NCBI GenBank assembly: GCA_027422505.1
Contig: JAPQWV010000051.1
Span: 5,361,501 to 5,425,500 of the forward strand
Length of the DNA stretch: 64,000 nt
Source of the DNA: Craterostigma plantagineum
Lineage: Eukaryota > Streptophyta > Magnoliopsida > Lamiales > Linderniaceae
Direction of reading: 5' to 3'
Of the stretch, positions 57,780 to 64,000 are shown piece after piece; within the stretch, counting starts at the first letter, position 1, and every line of letters starts with the position of its first letter. The notes under the pieces were generated by a model. The model was not told where the DNA came from. It worked only from the letters and a program-made list of their open reading frames with translations, and made no database searches. A program made the position numbers and the translations under genes.

Positions 57780-57850
57780 CAGGGCCATTAAGATGAGGCC
57801 CATTAAGATGAGGCCCATTAAGACGAGGTCCATTAAGACGAGGCCCATGA
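57780..57850. repeat. 18-bp minisatellite, four units
   Basis: Units GAGGCCCATTAAGATGAG-like repeat four times with A/G and C/T variants. Confidence 0.9.
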
Positions 57851-58156
57851 CAGAAATACAAAAGCAAACGACGAAGCAAAAAAATCGTGATAAAAATGCA
57901 CTCCAAAGCTGATGAAATCAGACGATGCAAGAACTATCTACAGCATAACAAACTCGTGTTCATAAAAAGAGAAACTAAGAGATTGAGTTTGTACGAGAGC
58001 ATTAGAAATGATGGCCACACTGCATCGAAGAAACAAGTAACACTGCATTTGTGTAAGAAAAACTCGACTTGAAGAACTCAAAACCTAGCGATTGAACAAC
58101 CCAATTCCACCCTCTCTTTCTTTTTGCGTGAAATCAAAAGCTCGTAAAATTGAAAG

Positions 58157-58711
58157 CTACGCACTAACCACAGAAGACAAACCCTCGCTGTTATCCCAGG
58201 CCAATTCATCCTCGTCGAGGTACAAATCCTCCGTAACCCTAAACGACGCGTGCAATACAACCGCCGCGCCGCCAATCAGAACCGCCACCAGAACGTTCAG
58301 CCACGCGCCGGCGAGAGCCAGGCACGCGACAGTCAGAATCCCCAACCCTAGCAGCAGAAGCCGATCGTCCACGAATCGGCCGAAAACATGAATCGGCTCG
58401 TCGCGCGAGAAGTAGAGCAGGTACCAGAGGACGAACACGGCGAGGAAGATGATCAGAGACGTCGGACGGTAGATCAGGCTGAGGAAGACGACGATTAAGA
58501 CTGCGAGCGCGTAGTTGACGCGGAAGTGGCCGATGTTTCGCCTGATTCGCGCGGCGAAGTCCGCCGCCGTGCGCGGCACGGCGTAGGAGGAAGGGTGGGA
58601 GATGAGCTCGCGCCACGGCCGACACGTGGCGAAGTGCGATTGGGTTCGCGACTTCAATCGGCCGAAGAAGATTCCTGAGTTCTCTTGAGGTAAGCTGCTG
58701 TATCCCGACAT
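58157..58711 (-). CDS. PRA1 family protein (prenylated Rab acceptor), intronless
   Basis: I chose the Met at 58711 (MSGYSSLPQE) because family members start like this; the frame is open 14 codons further up. Length is 184 residues, normal for PRA1. The N-terminal half is cytosolic with RPWRELI and the FRVNYALAVL segment. Four hydrophobic stretches form two hairpins (about residues 64-80, 82-98, 114-131, 133-150), split by FSRDEPIHVFGR and DDR. An acidic C-terminus follows (DLYLDEDELAW). PRA1 proteins are ER/Golgi membrane proteins that bind Rab GTPases and help vesicle traffic. Intronless structure is normal. Best match by memory is the PRA1.F/D-type subgroup. Confidence 0.9.
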   Translation of the reverse strand: MSGYSSLPQENSGIFFGRLKSRTQSHFATCRPWRELISHPSSYAVPRTAADFAARIRRNIGHFRVNYALAVLIVVFLSLIYRPTSLIIFLAVFVLWYLLYFSRDEPIHVFGRFVDDRLLLLGLGILTVACLALAGAWLNVLVAVLIGGAAVVLHASFRVTEDLYLDEDELAWDNSEGLSSVVSA

Positions 58712-59380
58712 TTTTTGCGCTGATTGCTCGAGAGAGAGAGAATGCGAGGGCAAAAAAGGAAAAATGTTGCTGAAATCGATTAAGGAGGGACTCGATAAAA
58801 TTATATAAATAAAAGGGTTAATTAGGTGTCAGGTCATGTTAACATTTTTAAATAGTGTTCAGGCCCCAATATAGTTTCGGTTAGTATTAAGCATCTACTT
58901 TTCAAAATTCTGAGAGAAAAATATTCAAACTATGCGACAAAACATATTTACCCCCTAACAGATGTAAAATTTATAAACATTTGCCATCGTCTTCTCCAAC
59001 GAGTGAGCTAATCTTCAAGCTCAATTTCCGCCTATAATCTCGACCTTCGTGAGCAGACGAGGAGGCCCGACTCTGCGCTGTCGTCGTAGTAAAGCTCGAA
59101 GGACGCCGTCCAAGAAGGAAAGTTGGGTCGCTGCTGACGTGTTCGACGAAGAGGAGGTGGAATGAAAGTGACGGCGGCGGCTGCTTCTCGACGACGCTTC
59201 TCAGCTGCTTATCTGCTTCTTGGCGATGCTTCTCGGCGGCCACAGGCGCCGGAGCTGAACTTATTTTTTTTGTTTTCCAAATCACTCAGCGATGTATGAC
59301 ACATGTCTTCTGTTAAATAACAAATCTTCACACAAAAATACCACATCCTACATTAGAAATTACGATTCATATATTGTTAA

Positions 59381-60165
59381 TAACACAATCTGTATACAAC
59401 CAATGGATCGAGAGAAAAAGAATGGAAATCACAATCGACACTAAAAACAGATGAAAACTGCATAAATACGTTATTGACTCAATAATGTAAAATAGACCTC
59501 AATTTTTTATGGGTACCTCGAATTTTATACCGATTACTTACAAGAAACGGATATTATATTTTCCCTAAATCGTGTAAAAAAGAAATACTTATAACATAGC
59601 AAAAAATAACAAGTGTCTTATGGTTAATAACAAATGTTGAGTTAGAAGTAACACGTCGCTGAAAGGTAATAACGCCTTGTTTGTCGTAAATAACACATTC
59701 TGTATACAATCAATTGATCGGAAGAAAAGAACAAAAATCACAAACGACACTAAAAAACAGATGAAAACTGCATAAATCTCGTCGTTATTGACTCAATAAG
59801 GTAAAATAGACCTCAATTTCTCATGGGTACCCCAAATTTATACCGATTAGTTGCATGAAACAAATATTATATTTTCCCTAAATCATGTAAAAAAGAAATA
59901 CTTATAACATATAGAAAAATAACAAATGTCTTATGGTTAAAAACAAATGTTGACATAGAAGTAACACGTCGCTGAAAGGTAATAACGCCTTGATCGTAAA
60001 TAACACATCCTGTATACAACCAATGGATCGGGAGAAAAGAACGAAAATCACAAACGACACTAAAAAACAGATGAAAACTGCATCTCGGCGTTATTGACTC
60101 AATAATGTAAAATAGACCTCGATTTCTCATGGATATCTCGAATTTATACCGATTACTTGCAATTT
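59381..60165. repeat. 310-bp tandem repeat, about 2.5 copies
   Basis: TAACACA(A/T/C)TCTGTATACAA-type starts lie at 59381, 59691 and 60001, an exact 310-bp period. Units share CACTAAAAA(C)AGATGAAAAC, GTTATTGACTCAATAA and AACACGTCGCTGAAAGGTAA. The third unit is partial. Confidence 0.95.
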
Positions 60166-60340
60166 ATGTCGAAATCTAGATTCGATTTACCATTATATTC
60201 TCGAATTTGCACCCTAATTAGACAAACAAATTCTACCTCGTGCGTCGTCAATATCATAATGAATCCAACATGACATGTCGAAATCGGTTGGATGGGGCAG
60301 TCGGATTTTTTTGTGCTCGATTCAGTGTAAGAAAAATATA

Positions 60341-60490
60341 CTGTAACTGCGTAACACAATATTATTGAAAAATAACGTGCATGTTTCCTAAAGTAACAAT
60401 ATTCTGTAACTGAGTAACATAATATTAATGAAAAATAACGTGTCCGTTTCCTAAAGTAACAATATACTTTAACTGAGTAACATAAAAAGA
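60341..60490. repeat. 62-bp tandem repeat, about 2.4 copies
   Basis: CTGTAACTG(C/A)GTAACA starts at 60341 and 60403, with a third near 60465; GTTTCCTAAAGTAACAATAT is in each. The open frame on the minus strand here is produced by the repeat. Confidence 0.9.
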
Positions 60491-60886
60491 GCATTTTAGT
60501 AAGGGTATTTTCGTCAAATCTATTTTTTGGTCCTTCAGTCGAATTTTTACATAAAGTAGGTCCTTTAAACTTATTCAGTTTGTGCTAGGGCCTGAATAGA
60601 AAATTAAAAATTTACTAGGGCCTCACAGAAAATTCCCCCTAAATAAAATGAGCTTTATGACGGTCGAGTGGATGTTATAAATTCTAATAAGAAAAAACGG
60701 CTTTTATAGTTTTATGTCTATAGCCATAATTCGTGGTTGAGATTGAGACAAGGTTCCAATGCAATTAATCAGCAATGGAAAATTCGTTTCGAAGTTATCT
60801 TTTCCTTCTTTTGAACTAATGAATTTAAGGCAAGTATGAAAAATAGCTCTTTTGTAGTATCAGAAATAGTGAAAATCCCCCTATTT

Positions 60887-61848
60887 TAGGGTTGTCAACG
60901 GGGCGGGTTCGGGGCGGGGATCTAAATCCCGACCGCCCCGCGAGGCAAACTGGGATGAAATTGTCCCCGTCCCCTTCCCCGCGGGGATCCCCGCCCCGTC
61001 CTAATTTTTTTAAAAAAAATAAATTTATATTATTTTAATATTATTTAAACTATATTTTAATATTATTTATATTATTTAAGAAATATTTTAATCATATTTA
61101 TATTATTTTAATATTATCCAAAGTATATTTTAATATTATTTAACTTTTAATAATATTAATTGATTATAATATTTATTATTTTAATAATCGGGGCGGGGCG
61201 GGGAACGGGGCGGGGATAGGGGTGAAAGATGAGCCGAGCCGGCTCGTGAGCTCGACGAGCCGGCTCGATAAAAGCTCGGCTCAAGCTCGACAAAAATGAG
61301 CTCGAGCTCATTTATGCTGAGCTCGAGCTTGAGCCCAAACATAGTGGCTCGAAAGCTCGCGAACAGTTTATATATTTAATAATAATTTATATAATTCTTT
61401 ATTTTTTTTAAAAAAATCGATTTATTAAAAAATTTTATGTTAGTTTATATTATTTTTACTAATTCTTTATTAAAAATCTCGATTTTTAAAAGAACAGTAT
61501 ATTTTTTGGTATTTTTATATTAATTTATATTATTTTTATTAATTTAATAATTTATTTTTATTAATGAGCTCGAGCTCGAGCTCGATGAGCTTCGTGAGCT
61601 CGAGCTCGAGTTCGAGCTCATTAGGCTGCAAAATGAGCTCGAGCTCGAGCCGTGAGCTGAAAAGCTCGACGAGCTCGAGCCCAGAAAATGAGCCGAGCTC
61701 GGCTCATTTACAGCCCTAGGCGGGGATATCCGCGGGGAAAAATTTCCCCTCGTCCCCGCCCCGTGGGGGTAGAATAGCGAGGATTCCCCGCCCCGTTCGG
61801 GGCGGATCCCCGCGGGGACAGGGAATCCCCGCCCCATTGACAACCCTA
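60887..61848. mobile_element. hAT-type MITE (outer), split by a second hAT MITE
   Basis: Ends TAGGGTTGTCAACGGGGCGG at 60887 and the inverse at 61848 (CCCCGCCCCATTGACAACCCTA core) are hAT-like. Flanks CCCTATTT and CCCGATTT match at 7 of 8 bases, a slightly mutated 8-bp target duplication. GGGGCGGGGA-type boxes fill both ends, with an AT-rich core. The inner element lies at 61217-61718. Confidence 0.88.
61217..61718. mobile_element. hAT-type MITE (inner), nested in the outer MITE
   Basis: Ends TAGGGGTG..GAGCCGAGCC and GGCTCATTTACAGCCCTA are inverted. The 8-bp duplication GGCGGGGA is exact on both sides (61209-61216 and 61719-61726). GAGCTCGAGCTCG boxes are dense inside both ends. No coding capacity. 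Confidence 0.9.
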
Positions 61849-61989
61849 CCCGATTTTGGCCAAAGTTACATCCACGTCCACCAGCGATCGGAAATTAATA
61901 TTGGAGTAAGCTAATGTAAGCATAAATATCATATAAATCCCATTTTTACCCTTTGTCCGTTACCAGAATATATTGGTTTGAATCTAGGG

Positions 61990-62385
61990 GATTTTACAAA
62001 AAATACCCATTTATATAAAAAAATTCGCAAGTCAGACCCCTGTCAGGTTTTTTTTTATATGCAGGTCCCTGTTAGAATAAAATTTTTGCACATTGGTACC
62101 CGTTCCGCCGCAAGTACGTAATAGAACACTTTTAGGTACCATGGGGAAACATATTGTAGTACATAATACAGTGAGAAATGGTACACATATAACACACATT
62201 AAGGTACCATATAGACCGTATATATGTACCGTATGTGGGTACTATATAAATGCGTGACACATATCAAAAGGTACATCAAGACTGCGAAAATGGTACGCAC
62301 AATCGAATGGGTACTTATATGAAAATTTTTCTAACAGTGGGTCTGACTTGCAAATTTTTTTATATAAATGGGTATTTTTATGTAG
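61990..62385. mobile_element. MITE with about 45-bp inverted ends
   Basis: Left AAATACCCATTTATATAAAA, then AAGTCAGACCC, and the reverse complement of the right end are nearly identical. Inside are GGTACC-rich boxes. Target duplication not identified. Confidence 0.7.
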
Positions 62386-62409
62386 ATACACCTTGAATCT
62401 AATCGTTAT

Positions 62410-62614
62410 TGTTGTGGTTATTGTCGTTAGTGATGAGAATAGAGGCTTACTTCCAAAGCTTGTCTTCATTGCTGTAATCTTCCTCCTCTATATAGGAGGT
62501 TATATTGTACTACTAATTAGTACAAGACATGATTTTAATACACTATCTTCTATACTAGGAAAGAAATAAAGATCAGATCAAATCTAATCTTTTCCATATC
62601 AGCACACGTCAACA
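62410..62614 (-). mobile_element. 3' LTR of the right-edge Copia element
   Basis: On minus it starts TGTTGACGTG right after the polypurine tract GAGGGGGAA (rc of 62615-62623) and ends in CAACA at 62410, giving about 205 bp. A CTATATAG box lies inside. The left boundary rests on the terminal motif only. Confidence 0.6.
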
Positions 62615-62705
62615 TTCCCCCTCAAGCTAAGAATAGATATTTGCCATTTTGAGCTTGCTAGTTACAACTCGAGCCAGAAAGTCCTTTAGTAAGGATATCT
62701 GCAAG

Positions 62706-64000
62706 CTAAAGTTTGGATGGCACGTAGGATAGCCTTACAAGGCCTTCCTCGAGTTTTTCCTTGATGAAATGCTTGTCAATCTCTATATGTTTAGTCCGAT
62801 CATGTTGGACAGGGTTATTGGCAATACTAATGGTGGATTTGGTGTCACAATAAAGCTTCATCGGTCCCTCTCTTGTGATTTTCAAGTCGTCTAACACAAT
62901 CTTTAACCAAAGCAATTCGCATAATCCTTGTGCCATTGCTCGGAACTCAGCTTCAGCTGATGATCTTGCAACCACATTTTGTTTCTAGCTTCTCCATGTT
63001 ACTAAATTTCCTCCAAGAAATGTACAATACCCAGTTGTAATCTGCTGTCCATGGGTGATCCAGCATAGTCAGCATCCATATAACCTTCTATCGTAATCTT
63101 GTTTCATCTTTTAAATAACAGTCCTTTTCCCGGGCAGCCCTTTAGATATTGCAATACTCTGTACGCGGCATGTAAGTGTGGCTCTCGAGGGTCATGCATG
63201 AACTGACTAATCACACTAACTGAGAACGCTGTATCTGATCTAGTATGTGCTAGATAGATAAGCTTTCCAACAAGCCTTTGATACATCTGTTTGTCCACTC
63301 GTGGTTCCTCTTGTGAATCTCCTAATTTCTGATTTGGATCCATAGGAGTTGAGCTTGGTTTGCTCCCTAACTTTCCGGTCTCCTTTAATAGATCTATTAC
63401 ATACTTCTGTTGGGGTAAAAATATGCCATGTGATGAGTACGCAACTTCGATTCCAAGAAAGCACTTGAGTTTTCCCAACTCTTTAATCTCAAACTCATTT
63501 GCAAGTCTTTGCTTTAGATATTGCCTTTGTTCTTCGTCTTTCCCAGTGACTACAATATCGTCGACATAAACCAAAACTACTGTGATTTTTCCATCGGTTG
63601 AGTGCTTGATGAATAACACGTGATCTCCTTGGCTTTAGTTGTACCCTGACTTCTTCATAACCTCGGTAAATCTCCCAAACCATGATCGAGGAGATTGTTT
63701 AAGGCCATAAAGAGATTCCGTAGCCTACAAACTTGTCCACTTGATTTTCCTTCAAATCCAGGTGGAATCTTCATGTAAATTTCCTCCTCTAGATCTCCAT
63801 GAAGAAAAGCGTTCTTCACATCATACTGTAAGAGAGGCCAATCACAGTTAGCTGCCAAAGAAAGTAAAATTCTTACAATGTTCATTTTCGCCACCGGGGC
63901 GATTGCATATAGCCTTTGGCGACTAATCTGACCTTGTATCTTTCAAGCGATCCATCGGCTTGTACTTGACGGTGAATATCCACTTACAATCAACGATAGT
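62706..64000 (-). pseudogene. Copia pol fragment: RT and RNase H, broken
   Basis: RT: LLQYDVKNAFLHGDLEEEIY at 63655-63894, then LVYVDDIVVTGKDEE and the following region (63104-63619), with FSVSVISQFMHDPREPHLHA near its end. RNase H: SSAEAEFRAMAQGLCELLWL and NNPVQHDRTKHIEIDKHFIK at 62706-62975. The blocks are in different frames with stops between (near 63640, 63100 and 62980), so no active enzyme is encoded. Confidence 0.85.

Larger units (their letters stand above)
58820..60620. mobile_element. Possible non-autonomous element around the 310-bp tandem array
   Basis: The left stretch (GTCAGGTCATGTTAACATTT, then GTGTTCAGGCCCCA) and the reverse complement of the right stretch (GTGAGGCCCTAGTAAATTTT, then CTATTCAGGCCCTA) match over about 40 bp with changes. 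They could be decayed inverted ends of a 1.8-kb element. A minus-strand frame at 58971-59285 shows no known motif. Confidence 0.35.
62410..64000 (-). mobile_element. 3' part of a Copia retrotransposon, minus strand
   Basis: From the right edge down: RT, RNase H, polypurine tract and 3' LTR. The 5' half lies beyond 64000. The RT sequence is unlike that of the 13-kb element (VLVYVDDIVVTGKDEE versus [10 protein letters not shown]), so it belongs to another Copia lineage. Confidence 0.85.

Noticed and set aside
58239..58625. Second minus-strand frame over the PRA1 gene
   Set aside because: Arg/Pro/Ala-rich shadow of the GC-rich PRA1 coding sequence.
60153..60494. Minus-strand frame with repeated CYSVxxYCYFRKxxRYFS units
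   Set aside because: It is the translation of the 62-bp tandem repeat; no start context or family similarity.

Overview
This is nuclear DNA of a flowering plant, most likely a eudicot. The evidence is three host genes of plant families with plant-type GT-AG introns and TATA promoters, AT-rich intergenic DNA, and nested plant-type transposable elements (Copia, Athila-like and other LTR elements, LINE, hAT, Mutator-like, MITEs). No organism-specific marker was found, so I do not name a species.

Layout. 1-3676: the 5' end of a minus-strand LTR element with a very long LTR (1333-3676) and a tRNA-Met-type primer site. 3858-5100: duplicated TTCGAATAA-rich DNA around a broken Ulp1-protease fragment. 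5603-7240: 3' half of a LINE (minus). 7256-11773: minus-strand Athila-like Gypsy fragment (protease, gag, tRNA-Asp-type primer site, 5' LTR). 11986-16197: hAT element with a decayed transposase. 16230-17290: tandem duplication holding two exon-like pieces that resemble an OB-fold (RPA/DUF223-like) gene. 18549-27158: a large Mutator-like element whose ends are inverted repeats. It carries a DEK_C-domain ORF with its own promoter, a decayed DUF1985-Ulp1 gene, internal duplications and many copies of a GGGACCCGCGC-type motif. 27749-40834: a 13-kb SIRE/Maximus-like Copia element with matching target duplication, intact pol, broken gag, and an extra 3-kb ORF module between pol and the 3' LTR.

40835-64000 is the gene-bearing part. 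A hAT-type MITE with a tRNA-like insert (40972-41901) is followed by an 11-exon bHLH gene of the LHW/EMB1444 family (44837-48442, plus) with a short leader uORF (44063-44140). A cluster of MITEs follows (49150-51684). Then comes a minus-strand 2-oxoglutarate/Fe(II) oxygenase of the ACC-oxidase-homolog group (52059-53864), whose second intron lacks a GT donor. After further MITEs and tandem repeats there is an intronless PRA1 gene (58157-58711, minus). A 310-bp tandem repeat element, a hAT-in-hAT nest with clear target duplications, and the 3' end of a minus-strand Copia element (62410-64000) close the window.

The genes do not form a pathway; they are unrelated single host genes. The two most unusual units are the MULE-like element that carries protease and chromatin-type domains but no visible transposase, and the Copia element whose extra ORF module looks like a separate gene, with its own TATA box, leader intron and splice acceptor.
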